This document shows, one piece after another, positions 25,791 to 37,494 of a DNA stretch of 64,000 bases; within the stretch, counting starts at the first letter, position 1, and the number at the start of each line of letters is the position of its first letter. The stretch covers positions 930,501-994,500 of the forward strand of contig JANTQA010000051.1 of NCBI GenBank assembly GCA_027625915.1. Reading direction: 5' to 3'. Source of the DNA: Anaeramoeba flamelloides (taxonomy: Eukaryota; Metamonada; Anaeramoebidae). The notes under the pieces are model-generated. The model was not told the DNA's origin and searched no databases. It saw only the letters and a program-made list of their open reading frames with translations. Position numbers and translations under genes: made by a program.

Positions 25791-26464
25791 GGTGGTAATT
25801 TTGTTGAATCACCTCTCTTCAACAATAAAAAAAAAAAAAAAAAGATCTATTTTTTTCTGATCTACAAGGATTTAATATTTAATTTATTTTTCTTGTATTT
25901 TTAAAAATGGATTAAATTTACAATGTTCTTTGTTCATTCAAACTATCACAAATCTCTCAAATGGAGATTCCATAAAAATGTAAATGTTTTGAAAATTTTT
26001 TGTTTTTCTTATTTATGTTTGAAAATCACTTAAAAAAAAAAATGGATTAGATCTTTTTACTGAAAAATTAATTTGAAAAAATAGGTGAATTCTTTAAAAA
26101 ATGAAAACCCATTCCTCAAAAGTTAAAAAGTTAATTTTGGGTTTAATTTAACCTTTTGTGAATTAATTATTCTATTTACATTTGAGAAAAAAATAAATTA
26201 CTGTTCTGGAAAAAAAGTGAAAAATGTAAAAAAAGTAAACCCCTTCTTTTAATTGTGAACCATAATAGAACCTGAAAATGAAAAGTAAGATCAATTAATA
26301 AAAGAATAAATAAATAAACCAAGACAAAATGAATGATTTAACATAATAACAGTTTTTTTAATACTATCTTTTGGTAAGGGTTTTTCCTTGATTGATCAAT
26401 TATTCAAAATTGGTTAAAAAAATCGAATATTTTTGGGATCTCCAAAACCAAACAAAAAAATTTC

Positions 26465-27625
26465 GATATGCAAATAAACTATTTTTCAGTCAACAGGGCC
26501 CAGTTGTAATGGATGAAATACATATATTTAAAGGGTTTGTATAGATATTAGAAGAAAAAATTTATTTTGGAAATTTTCCAAATTGAAATCATTTTTTCAC
26601 ATTTTTGTTTTTTTTTTCGTTTTTTTTTAAAACCTAATTCAGTTGCAACAATTTTTTTTATTGCAAGATCAATAGTCACTTGGTAAAAATGTGTTATTCT
26701 AAGGTTACTGAAACCATGGAAATGATTGTTGAGAAATCATATTAATTCCTATTGGAATTCTATTTGATCTTTGATCCTGATATTTAATTAATACTGGAGT
26801 CAAAATATCGCCTGCAAAACAATTTAATGTGTGTTTCAAAACAAAAAGTGTGTTTTTTTTTGTTATAGAAGACCTACACATTAACCAATCAAAGAAACTG
26901 ATAATAAACCCTAAATAAATATGGTAATGGTTTCTTAAAGTTCGATTATTTAAAAAGAAATCCTAAAAATGAAAGATCAAATTGTAAAATTTAACTTCAA
27001 AAAATAAAGTTAAATTTCAAAGAAAATTTCTATCAAAAAAACAAAATATTTTCAAAAAATTGAGAATATTATGGAAACTTTTCAACTATTTGCATGAATA
27101 ATTTAAATTTTACTGAAAATAACCAGACCTTTACTTTCAAAAATGATTTGAACTTGGGTATACTATTTGGTAGTTAATTGGATGTTACATTGGTACAAGA
27201 TGAAAAAAAAGCACGGATAATATTTTGAAACACGGATTATAGTCTTTGTGCACGCATTATTTTGATCACTGTTAGTGTGAAAAATTTTCACTTCATTTTC
27301 ATTTCCTTTTTCCAATAGAGACTACAAATACCTACAAACTTCGTTTGGGGACTTGATTTGTAAAAGAAAAGTATGGAAAATGAAGTGAAAATTGTTTCCT
27401 ATTTATTTAATCAAATATCAGTAGAAGTTCAAAACGAACATTGTTGTTTTTCCCAATGGTGACCTAAGAATTTGAGTTTTTCAATTTTTAAGAAAATTTA
27501 TTGATTAATTAGTCATCTTTCAGATAGATATCAACAATTATTTGATGTCTATTATTCTGCTTATTTCTAAATTTATCTTCAAAAGTCATTTATATAAAAT
27601 AATTGATATTTGAAAAAAAAATTTT
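26465..27625 (+). repeat. R5 repeat, copy 2, split by R7
   Basis: Halves 26465-26786 and 27437-27625 together equal one R5 copy. It starts AACTATTTTTCAGTCAACAG-GGCCC. The end CAGTCAA..GGGCCCAGTT is shared with the array at 18130-20194. Confidence 0.65.
26787..27436 (+). repeat. R7 repeat, copy 4, inserted in an R5 copy
   Basis: TGTGTTTCAAAACAAAAAGT start region, AATGGTTTCTTAAAGTTCGA and ATTATTTTGATCACTG; both sides continue as an R5 element. Confidence 0.65.
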
Positions 27626-27910
27626 ATTTAAAACTATCCTTTGGAATGGGATTTTTCTCTGATTGATCAATTATCATTAAAAATTTGTTGAAAAATTGAA
27701 CTATTTTTATGGATCTCCAAAATCACTCATCACGATTTCGATATGAAAGTAGATTTAAATTTATTTGTTGGGTTGATTGAAAATAAATGAATGGATCCTT
27801 GAAAGTTAATTTTTTTTGTTCCTTTAATTGATTTTACTTTACGTTTTCAGGTTCTAGTAAAGTTTACAATTAAAAATCGGGTTGACCTTTTTTTCCAGAA
27901 TGGTTAGATT

Positions 27911-28944
27911 TACCTGTACCTTAAACAATTTTTCTTAATTTTTATGGGAAATTGTATTCAAAACATTTTTTCTTGTTGTTTTCTATTCTTTTGTAAAATT
28001 AAATTTAACTCTCTTTGACAGAGAATTTTAAGAGTTGAAATTGGAAAGTAAGTGTAAAATGATCTGATTTTCAACATCTGATGTGAGATAAATACTTTCT
28101 AATGTTCTGTTGAACAATTTTGAAAAATAGGAAACTGAGGGAAAAGTGTTTACCTGTTTTTGGAACTATTAATTGTTCCTACATTTGTGTTTGTTTTTAT
28201 CCAAAAAATTCAACTGATTTCTGTAAAAAGTCTGAACATAGTTGGTGGCGCTTTTTAGGGTTTGGGTTTTGTAGCTGATTGGGAACTTTCTAATTGATAT
28301 GAATTTTTTATTTTTTTTTTAAAAGTTGATGTGGAATTTTCCGATTCTTATTTAAAAGCAACCACTCTGAATCTTAAAAAGAAGAGGAGGGATGTGTCGA
28401 TTTGTCAAAGTATTGGTACTATCAAAATTAAAGATTCTTAATTTTTACACTTTAACTTTAACTTTTAAATTTTTTTAGAGTTTATCTTTTGGTTTTTCCA
28501 CAAAAAATTAGTCACTGATCTTTTCTCAGTAAAGACGATTGAGATTGATTTCAGTTGGAGAACTATGACTGTTTATTTTTTTCAGAAAAAAGAATTTTCA
28601 TTTTCGTTCAAAATAGATAATAATTGCTTTGAAAAGGAAAATTTAAAATTTTTTACTGAATAACGAAAACAACTTTAGCGAAAAACTGGTGAATTACAAA
28701 TATGGGCAAATTTTTTTGAAAATAAAAAGTCTGGAATAAATTCAATTCTTTTTAATTAACATGAATAATTTAAAACTCTGTATTTTTGGTCTTGCCCATC
28801 CAAAATAACAAAAAAGTTGGATTATTATTTTTTTGTTTGTTAAATTTCTACTTTTTTTGTTTTCAACATTTTTTTTTTTTTTTTTTTTTTTTATTATTGT
28901 GCAAATTTTGTTTCTTACACTGATCGAGCTGTAATTAAAAAAAG
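27911..28944. other. Upstream region of gene B
   Basis: Slightly less AT-rich than the repeats; ends in a 23-T tract before the ATG. No motif shared clearly with the other genes. Confidence 0.5.
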
Positions 28945-30072
28945 ATGAACTCTTTACAACTAAGCCTAGAACTAACACAACAAAAAAGTGCCGAGGAGCT
29001 AAAACAATCATTTTTAAAAATAAAAAATTTTAATTCACGACTTGTAGCGATGATGGAGTTAACACCAAATTCGTTTGAAGGGTGCACTTCAAGAAACTTC
29101 CAGAAGGACTGGTTACGTTCTTTCAAAAAAAATACTCTCCAGCCTAGCGACGCACCGGCGCCCAACAAAGTGAAAATCAGAAGAGAGTGCATCAACCATT
29201 TGGCAGTCCTCGTTGGCAGATCACAGCGCACGATTGAACGTGGGCTTACTTCCTTTTTTAAAAGGTCTTTTAATTTTGACAACGTCCTTCCTTATAGCAA
29301 AGACTGGTTTGTTTTTGGTGTACCTAAGGTTCCCAAAAAAAAGAGGGCACGAAGAAAACCACAATCAAAAATCACATCAATTCCCAACAAGAGCAAAAAT
29401 AAAAAAACAAAGACGAACACAAGAACAAGAACAAGAACAAGAACAGAAGCAAAAACAAATAAAAGCAAAAACCAAAACAAAAAACAAAAGAACAACAAAA
29501 AGGCAAACACCAACAAAGACCAAAAGAAAATCAAAAAGACAAATACAGCGACCGTCACACAAAGAATTGTCGAAAAAAAACAAAACCAACAAACAAATGT
29601 GAACAACAGAAAAAGGAATCGAGAAATACCAATTTCTTTAACCACAAAACCCAAAACACAAACAAATTCGAAACCCCAACCAAAACCACAAAAGCACCAA
29701 AAACAAAAAGAAAAGAAAATAGTCCAAGAAACAGCACGATCCCCCTTAATGGTCCACTCACCAGTAGAAGAAAATTTGAGAATGAATGGATCGTGCGATT
29801 TATTCTATCCCCAATTTGTACCACAACAAATCTTTGAATTTGTGCACGAACAACAAGAAATCACACTGCTTAAGGAACCGATCATCAAACAACGAAGATT
29901 ATTAGTAACACAGCAAACGCAAGAACAAATCTCAAAAAATTTGGTGTTTGGATTTTCTTGTCAACAAAATTGGAAAGAAGAGTTCATTCCAAATAATTTC
30001 TTCCCTGGATATATAGAGGATGAAGAAGAAAGGTGGATGAGTGATCTTCAATCTTTTTCTATCTTTGACTAA
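28945..30072 (+). CDS. Protein of unknown function, family member B (basic linker, acidic/aromatic tail)
   Basis: Not recognised as any named family. 375 residues, single exon, first ATG after a long T tract and AATTAAAAAAAG. Residues about 15-125 look folded and are clearly related to the minus-strand protein at 57425-58396; the core at 78-125 has the shared pattern C-I-x-x-L then R-x-I-E-R-G-L-x-S-F-x-K-R, N-V-x-P-x-S-x-x-W and F-G. A predicted helix RTIERGLTSFFKR could be a recognition helix, which is inference. Residues about 128-250 are almost only Lys, Arg, Asn, Thr and Gln, including alternating Thr-Arg repeats. The tail (about 340-375) is acidic and aromatic (FFPGYIEDEEERW, FSIFD). 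The architecture suggests a nuclear, possibly nucleic-acid-binding protein with an activation-like tail. A MITE begins 54 bp after the stop. Confidence 0.8.
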   Translation: MNSLQLSLELTQQKSAEELKQSFLKIKNFNSRLVAMMELTPNSFEGCTSRNFQKDWLRSFKKNTLQPSDAPAPNKVKIRRECINHLAVLVGRSQRTIERGLTSFFKRSFNFDNVLPYSKDWFVFGVPKVPKKKRARRKPQSKITSIPNKSKNKKTKTNTRTRTRTRTEAKTNKSKNQNKKQKNNKKANTNKDQKKIKKTNTATVTQRIVEKKQNQQTNVNNRKRNREIPISLTTKPKTQTNSKPQPKPQKHQKQKEKKIVQETARSPLMVHSPVEENLRMNGSCDLFYPQFVPQQIFEFVHEQQEITLLKEPIIKQRRLLVTQQTQEQISKNLVFGFSCQQNWKEEFIPNNFFPGYIEDEEERWMSDLQSFSIFD

Positions 30073-30125
30073 TTCATTAATTGTTTTCTTTCTGTCTTTC
30101 TTTTTTTCTTTTTATTAATTTATTA

Positions 30126-30301
30126 CAGTCAGTTTCACTTTACAGGCACAAACTAAAAACGAAATTTCAGGTACAAAAAAAAATCTCAAATTAAGGCACA
30201 TTTTTTGGAATTTTTTTTTTTTTTTAAAATTATTCCTCAGAAACCGAATTTTGTGCCTTAAATTTTGTTAAAAGTGTGTGTCTTATAATCGGAATCAACT
30301 G
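30126..30301. mobile_element. M195 MITE, copy 2 (degenerate)
   Basis: Starts TA/CAGTCAGTTTCACTTTA and keeps the AAATCTCAAATTAAGGCACA block and the inverted TTTTGTGCCTTAAATTTTGTT arm; the right end is eroded. Lies 54 bp downstream of the stop of gene B. Confidence 0.7.
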
Positions 30302-31187
30302 AATTTATTTTATTTTTTTATTTATTCTTTAATTTAATTTAAAAAATTCTCCCTATTTTAAATGAGTGGGCTTATTTTTTGAAATATCTTTTGATCAGAA
30401 ATTTTTAACACTTTTTTTATTTTATTATTTATTTTATTCTATTTATTTTATTTCTTTATTTTATTTCTTTTATTTATTTATTGATTTTTTTGGTATTTAG
30501 AAAACCAAAAAAAAAAACTTAATTTATTATTCCCTCTTTAAATATTTTAAAGAATGGTGAAAATTACTTTTTATTAGAAATAAAATTTTTCTTTATTTGA
30601 AAATTTTCTTGTTTTGTCAATTGTTTTTTTTCACTTTTCTTTTTCTTTTTTTTTTTTATTAAACCAATGGAACCCAAAAATTGCAAACAATTAAAAAAAA
30701 AAGAATCAAATTTTTATTTAATAAATTACATAGACACAATTTGTTGTAAAAATTGATTTTTTTTTAGGTTTTACTTTGGATTTAAAAGAAGTTGATCCTA
30801 ATTTTAAACAATTTTTTTTTTTTAATGCTTTCACTTTAATTTTTTTTTATAATATTTTTTTTTATCATTACTTCAAAGTTGAAGAGAACAAAAATAATTA
30901 AATAAATGGAAGAGATGAAGAAAAAAAGTTTTTCAAAAAGTTGTGTTTTTGATCCAAATTTACTTTAAATTTTTCAAGAAAGATTTTCTTGTTACTGGGG
31001 GGGGGGGCAAGTAAAGTTAAACACGACTTTCGGCAAGCATAAGATTTTGAAATCTTTGTATTATTATTAGTAGTGATTGTAGGAAAAAAATTATTGATAA
31101 TTAATATTCTTTGGGAAAAAATCAATTAACAACTGGAAAAAAGCTGATATTTTTGTAACCAATTTTTTCTTTTTCATTTTTTATATA
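30302..31187. other. Gene-free stretch
   Basis: ATTTTATTT-type simple sequence at about 30415-30490 and an 11-G run at 30997-31007; no gene. Confidence 0.5.
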
Positions 31188-31723
31188 AACCCCAATTCAA
31201 AATTTTTAACACACCAAAATTCGATTTGTGAAAAAAAAAACTTATTTAATCAATTCAAGAAGATTTACCAACTTAGAACCATTCACAAATTGAAATGTTA
31301 ACACTTGTTTATAAATTACAATACTCACAAAACAATAAATAAATAATTATCAATACAAATAAATCATGGGTGTGTTAAAAAGTTTGGAGAGAGCAAAACA
31401 AAAAAATACATTAGTAAATTTGTTGAAATTCTATTAGGAATATTGATCGATCAAAGGTTAGATACTACCAACTAATTTTATTTGAGTTCTTCTATTTGGA
31501 ACAACTTGACTTTAACCTAATATCAATGGTTGAAAAAAAATTTTGATCGAACGAAGCAAATTACGTAATTCAAACAATGAAAGAAAATGAAAACAAAAAC
31601 GAAAAGATGAAAAAATGATTTTCATATTTTACAAAAATCAAAATTATCTCCAATTTCAATGATTTTGAATTATTGTGATTGTTTGTAATGTTTTAGCTGT
31701 ATGGAAAATTTTGAATTTTAGTT
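31188..31723 (+). mobile_element. M540 MITE, copy b (reference orientation)
   Basis: TA/AACCCCAATTCAAAATTTTT at the left and GAATTTTAGTT/TA at the right; 536 bp, the cleanest copy. Adjacent copy c has the same orientation. Confidence 0.8.
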
Positions 31724-31768
31724 TATTTAATGGGGTTATAATAGGCTAATATATAAAGGATTGTATTA

Positions 31769-31965
31769 CAGTAAGTTTCAACTTTAAAAAAAAACTTTCA
31801 ACGGGATTTAAGGCACAGAAAAATCACAAATTGAGGTACAAAATTCAAATTCAAGTAAAATAATTTGTATTGAAAAAAATATTCCAAAAAATGTACATTG
31901 GTTTGTGATTTTTTTGTTGCTTAAATTCTCTTAAAATTTAGTTTCTTAAAAGTGGAACAGATGAT
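31769..31965. mobile_element. M195 MITE, copy 3 (degenerate)
   Basis: TA/CAGTAAGTTTCAACTTT start, TTTAAGGCACAGAAAAATC block, right end TCTTAAAAGTGGAACAGATG. Located between two copies of the 540-bp MITE. Confidence 0.7.
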
Positions 31966-32117
31966 AAATAATGTTTTTGATATCGATTATAATTATACAA
32001 TATTATTTATTTTTATTTTATTAATTTTTTTTTTTGAATTTTTTTAAAGTTCAAATAATAAATTTAGAACCCGAATTTTTTAAAACTTAATTTTTTCAAA
32101 ATTGAGAATTCAAAATA

Positions 32118-32658
32118 AACCCCAATTCAAAATTTTTAACATACTAAAATTCAATTTATTGAAAAAAAATATCTCTATTGTAATCAATTAATGAAGAAAT
32201 ACCAAATTAGAACTATTTACTAATCGAATTGTTAACAATTATTTATCAATTACAATACTCAGAAACAATAAAGAAATAAATATCAATCCAAATAAATTAT
32301 CTGTGTGTTAAAAATTTTGGAGAGAGCAAAACAAAAAAATACATTGGTAAATTTGTACAAATTCTATTAAGGTATATTGATCGAACTAATGACGAGATAT
32401 CGTCAACTAATTCTATTTCAGTTCTTCTGGATTAAAAAACGTAACTTTAACATAATATCAACTCTTTACTAAAAAAATTTGAATCGAAAGTAATAAGTTT
32501 GGTAATTCAAAAAATGAAATGAATAATATAAAAACTTATAAATGAAAAAGTAAATGACAGTTTTTTCAAAAATCATAATTATTTCAATTTGAATGAAATT
32601 ACATTATTTTTGATTCTTTGCACCGTTTAAAATGTGTGGAAAATGTTGAATTTTAGTT
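32118..32658 (+). mobile_element. M540 MITE, copy c
   Basis: TA/AACCCCAATTCAAAATTTTT .. TTGAATTTTAGTT/TA, more diverged inside than copy b. Confidence 0.75.
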
Positions 32659-33957
32659 TATATTTCAAGATTACTCTATCCCTTTATCAATAAGTCCTAT
32701 TAAAAATCTTGTTAAAGTATTATTAATTGGCGTTGTTTTTACCGTTTAAAAGGGTTTGTTCGTATTAAGAGTTATAAATAAATCTAATATTTATTTCTTT
32801 AAAATATTTAATAATTTCAAAATCACAAAGTTGTTTTTCAAAACTAAAATATTGATAATTCTTTGATTTTTGATAACTTCTAAGAAAACTAATCTTTGTA
32901 TAAAATTTTCTTATATCCCAGTTAAAAAAGGGATTTTTAAACAAATCAAAACTTATATTGTTTGAAATATCCCCTTAAAATACCTTAAAATCAAAAAAAC
33001 TCGAAAATATTTTAATCATCTGAAAAATACATTTTGAAGAACTTTTATAAATAATAGTGTTCAAAGATACTCAGTTTTCGGGTAAAATAATAATATAACT
33101 TTTACTTTAAAATATTTTTTTTGTATTTTCTACTTTAACAACATTAGAAGGGTTTTAGGTATCTTTGCCACCTTTTGAGAGGACTTGTTAGGGGTAGGTA
33201 CATGTATATGTTATTATTATATTTGGCTTTTAGCAAGGGGTCGTGTTGGGTTTGACATTGTGTGTTTGATTAAATTAATTTCTCTTCTAGGGTGGATAGT
33301 TAAAAGATAGTTTGGTATTGTTCACCTTGGGTAAGGTACGATAGGTATATGTATGCGCAATTTAGATATTACTCAGTTATTTGTGTATTATATTCAAGAT
33401 AACACATTTATCTCTAAAGATACACAATTAGAAATGGTCTTGAGAAGAAATTTACTCTCATTTTGTTATTACCATTTCAAAATGATCCAGAGATGATATT
33501 TCCATTAAAGGTACCAATTCCTTTCACACTAAATAAGTTTTATACTATTCCCCAAAATTTAATTTTTTTGAACTTTTTATTTTCAACCAAAAAAAAAAAA
33601 ATATTCTACAATAAAATTCCAAATATCTCTTTTAAACTGGGTTTATCGGAGATTAGATTTCTTAGAAGTTGTCCAAAAAGTGTTTTTTCGTGGTTAAAAA
33701 ATTTTCGAGTATTTTTGATTTCCTAGGAATATTTGATAGATTCTAAAAATAACAAGAACAAGAAAAATATAGAGATTAATATTTATTATTATTTTATATT
33801 CGTATACAATTAATAGGTTTTTTAAAAAAAATTAATTTATAATTCATTTTTTCAATTATGAAAGAATTACATACATATTAAGAAAATGGTAATTTAATTG
33901 ATCATCAAAAAAAATAATTCAAAAATTGAAAAAAAAATTCAAGATAAATATTATTTT
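32659..33957. other. Gene-free stretch with a less AT-rich block
   Basis: 33140-33380 contains more G than its surroundings (GGGGTAGGTACATG, AAGGGGTCGTGTTGGG). No RNA fold or protein recognised. Confidence 0.4.
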
Positions 33958-35361
33958 TTAGATTTCATTACAATCAAGAATAAACGAGTTTAAACGAAAT
34001 TCATCTTCAAAGTCACTATAAATAATTGAAGAATTTAATTCATTGACAATATCATAATCCAAAAATTTGTATTCTAGAGAATCTAAAGTTGTTGGGCTCA
34101 ATTGTGTTTCTATTTGATACGAAGAATTGGATTTACGAACATTTTTCAGATTTGAATTTGGATCTAAATCTGTATCAGTCCGTAATCCAAATTCTATTTC
34201 TAAATCACTACTATCACAAACGCTGGTGTTATCATTATCGCTTTCATTATTATTACCATTATCATTGTAATTATCGTTATAATTTTTATTGTCTGTGATA
34301 GTGATCGTGTTTTTCTCATTTGAAAGAAGAGTATGAACATTTATATTCAATTTCTTCTTCTTCTTCTTCCCCTCAACTTCAAGATTTGAAGTTGAATTAA
34401 TTCTCTTATTTTGTGATGACAAACAAAGATCTGAATCTAAGTCTAATTCAAAATCTAGATACAGATCATCATTTTCATCTGAAGAAAAATTAGGATCGTA
34501 ATGGAAATTCAGAAACATATTATTTGGGTTCATTTCTTCATTGATCCCCTTTTTTTCTTTGCTTTTTCTTTTGACATTCACACAATTGAGAAGTAAAAAT
34601 GATAAGTCGTTGGAACTATTCAGACCATTTTTTGAGCTAAATTGATCATTTTCTGCAAAAAGATCATCGTCATTTATATGTACTGAATTACGTGGGCTCT
34701 TTGAGCTTTGATTAGTTTTTCTTCGGATTTTGTGGGAAGAAGAATGCCCCGTTTCCAAATTCTGTTGGCGTTGCCTTCTTTGGCCAAGTTGTTTTGTTAA
34801 TTTTAATCTGCTTATTTTTTTTTCGATTTCTATTTCCTTTTCTTCATTTTCATATTTCTCTTTATTTTTGTCTTGGTTGTTCTTATTTTTGATTACTTTT
34901 TTTTCCATTTCTTTTTGTTTTTTTCTTTCTTGTTTTTTTTTTTCTTTCGCAACACTTTTGTTTTTCACAAACAACATGCCTGTATTTTTTTTTCTGATCG
35001 TCAAATTGACAAACCCTTTTTTTTTAAAATAGCTTCCCAGACAACTTCGTAAATTCGTTCTTCCTTGCCCTAGACTGTAAGCAAGTAAATTCATCATCCT
35101 TTCACTAAATTCAATTCTTTTGTTGTTCCATCGACGGGTGATATCATTTGGGAATGCCTTATATAGCCTTTTCATCCTCATTTTCTGCGACCTGATCGAG
35201 GAAATATCAATCAACGAAAGTTGCTCCTTTTCTGTTGCGGTGCCAAACGAAGTGCTTTCAGCCTGATCAGGATAATATGACTTTGCAGATAATCGGTTCC
35301 TTTCAGGTTTTCGTTTTTTTGTTCGGAGATTTTTTTTTGGTTTTGTTTGTTTGAAATTCAT
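33958..35361 (-). CDS. Protein of unknown function, divergent family member D
   Basis: 467 residues starting at the ATG at 35361 (MNFKQTKPKK). The open frame continues upstream to 35544, but the extra 61 residues are low-complexity hydrophobic or basic and look like translated leader. Residues about 55-135 resemble the core of the proteins at 28945-30072 and 57425-58396: NLLAYSLGQGR, L-x-S-Y-F-K-K, then an F-V-N-L stretch. Identity is low, so kinship is likely rather than certain. The middle is Lys/Glu-rich (KKKQERKKQKEMEKK); from about residue 260 it is rich in Ser, Asn and Asp, and the last 45 residues are acidic and aromatic (IIYSDFEDEFRLNSF). Ends in TAA. No intron is needed. The same three-part design (small domain, charged linker, acidic aromatic tail) supports the grouping. 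Function unknown. Confidence 0.75.
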   Translation of the reverse strand: MNFKQTKPKKNLRTKKRKPERNRLSAKSYYPDQAESTSFGTATEKEQLSLIDISSIRSQKMRMKRLYKAFPNDITRRWNNKRIEFSERMMNLLAYSLGQGRTNLRSCLGSYFKKKGFVNLTIRKKNTGMLFVKNKSVAKEKKKQERKKQKEMEKKVIKNKNNQDKNKEKYENEEKEIEIEKKISRLKLTKQLGQRRQRQQNLETGHSSSHKIRRKTNQSSKSPRNSVHINDDDLFAENDQFSSKNGLNSSNDLSFLLLNCVNVKRKSKEKKGINEEMNPNNMFLNFHYDPNFSSDENDDLYLDFELDLDSDLCLSSQNKRINSTSNLEVEGKKKKKKLNINVHTLLSNEKNTITITDNKNYNDNYNDNGNNNESDNDNTSVCDSSDLEIEFGLRTDTDLDPNSNLKNVRKSNSSYQIETQLSPTTLDSLEYKFLDYDIVNELNSSIIYSDFEDEFRLNSFILDCNEI

Positions 35362-36369
35362 TTTTTTTTTGTTTTGTATTTGATTACGAAGACAAAAATG
35401 GACTATGTTTTTTTTGTGTTTGCAGGGTTGTTTAAAATGTTTCAAAAAAGTTAAATTGAAATAAATGATTAAATAAAACAATTGTTTTTTGATTTTCGAT
35501 CCAGATATAAAATTTGCAATTAAATTTGCTATTGGTCTTAACATTTCTTGATGTTAAGGGTGTGAGTGAAAAATTATCGTCAAGAATTATACCTTTTCAT
35601 TTTTTTTTTTTTTTATTTCGACTATGCAAAGATATTCTTCAATTTGAAAATAAAATAGATAAATCACTTAGTTACCTAATATTTTGAACCAAATCTAGTT
35701 TTATTCTTCTTTTTGGAATGATTTTGTTCAAGATCAAACCCGAAAAATATGTTACTTAAAATATTTTGCAAACTCTATTTTTGAGTAGTAACCATCTTTG
35801 GTTAAATTTACCAAAATAAGAAAAGAAATTTGAATTAAATTAATAATATATCACTTCAAAATGAATTAGGCTTTGATAGTGAGATAATTAATAAAAAAAA
35901 TTGATTATTTCTCATTTTTTGAGTTTTTTATATTTCATTTTTTTTAATTTTACTTTTTTTCAATTTATCGTTACAATTCTGTCATCAAAAACTCTAATCA
36001 ATGAAGTCTAAAAAATTTTAAGAAAACAATTTCCACTCAACCATATTGATTTCACAAAAAACAACTACAAATAAACCCAAATTTTTACCATTACAGTACT
36101 TGAAGAACTTTGAAAAACAGGAAAATTTTTGAATGAAAACAATAAAAATTAAAAAAACCTTTTTATGTTTAACATAATAAGCACCTTTGCTCCATGATGC
36201 TTTAGATCTTTTTTGTAAAATTTTTTTTCAAAGGATCAACAACTGATAAACCACTTGAGTAAAAAGAAATCTGAACAATAAGTTAAAATTTTTTCCGATT
36301 TATAATTCAAATACCAATACAAACAAATTGTCATGTTTTTAGATCCCTTCCAATATATTTTACCATTTG
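35362..36369. other. Upstream flank of gene D
   Basis: Leader of D plus AT-rich DNA; nothing recognised. Confidence 0.5.
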
Positions 36370-37060
36370 GGAAAAAAAAGTGAAAAAGAAAAAAAAAAAT
36401 TCAAAATTATTTTTAATTTTTAACCTTAATAGAATCACAGAAATCACAGAAACCTAAAAATGAAAAGTAAGATCAATTAATTAAAGAAAAAAATAAATAA
36501 TTAAAGACAAAATGGAGGATTCAACAATAACAGTTTTTTCTAATACTATCTTTTTGATCTGAAGTTTTTCTTTGATTGATCAATTATCATTATAGAATTA
36601 TTGAAAAAAATTGACTATTTTTGAGATCTCAAAAACCACTTCGATTGATTTTGAAAATCAAAGGAGATCTAAATTGTTTTTGTTGGTTTGATTGAAAATA
36701 AGAAACTAATAAATTCAAAAAAAATTAATTTTGTTCAATTTTGATTTTTGTAAATATTATTACTCTATTTTTTAAAAAATATCTTAATAAAGAATATTTT
36801 AAAGAAAAATTAATTTTGAAAAGTTTCTTAACATTGTAAAATAAACAATACTGGACTTTATTAAAAACGTAGGTCTAAAAATTATAAAATGAAAAAGGAA
36901 TTAAAAATTTTCAAACCTTTATTTGAATTAATCAGTTTCGAATAATTCTTTCAAGTTGATTTGAATCTTCTATTAATTCATTTAACTTTTCATTTTTCAG
37001 CTTCTATTAAGTTTCACAATTAAATATTGTTTTTCGCCTTTTTTTTACTGGTTTCAATTT
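36370..37060 (+). repeat. R11 repeat, uninterrupted copy
   Basis: GAAAAGTAAGATCAATTAAT near the left and the opposite-strand counterpart CTTTTCATTTTTCAGCTTCT near the right indicate imperfect inverted ends. Confidence 0.5.
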
Positions 37061-37494
37061 TTCTCCCTAAAAGTTACTTTATTTATGTAAAAACGAGTTC
37101 TTTTCGATAAATTTAAACTTGAATGTTCTAAAAAAATTTTCTTTTGAATACACATTCCATATTTGCAATTCAATAAAAGACAATTATTTTAAGGGGTTAA
37201 AGAACCCTGAGATTCATACAACATTATGGATATTGTCGTTGAAAGTAAACCATATACATATTCTTTGTATTTAAATAACTGTAAAAAATCAATATAAATA
37301 TTATTAAACAATTAATTATTAGTTTTTTTGTTCGGGTTCTCTAATAAAAATTTTCATTTTTTAGTTTTTTCTTCTAAAAATTTGGGAAAAAATGAAAAAC
37401 AAGGTAAAAAAGGTGTAAAAAAATATTTAATTGTGAAACTTAATAGAACATGAGAAATAAAAGGTAAAAATATTTAATAAGAGATTCAAATATA

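Larger units (their letters stand above)
26200..27910 (+). repeat. R11 repeat region with R5 and R7 nested inside
   Basis: Left 26200-26464 and right 27626-27910 match 36370-37060 (GTAAGATCAATTAAT, TTGATTGATCAATTAT, GGATCTCCAAAA, GGGTTGATTGAAAATAA). The GATTGATCAATTAT..GATTTCGATATG part (about 120 bp) occurs on both sides of the R5 insert. Confidence 0.5.

Noticed and set aside
29213-29824. Overlapping frames on both strands within gene B
   Set aside because: Shadows of the Lys/Gln/Thr-rich coding region.
33463-33726. 87-codon frame MLLPFQNDPEM...
   Set aside because: No domain, ends in AT-rich low complexity; too weak to call a gene.
35362-35544. Upstream start of gene D
   Set aside because: Extra residues are low complexity and have no counterpart in the related proteins.
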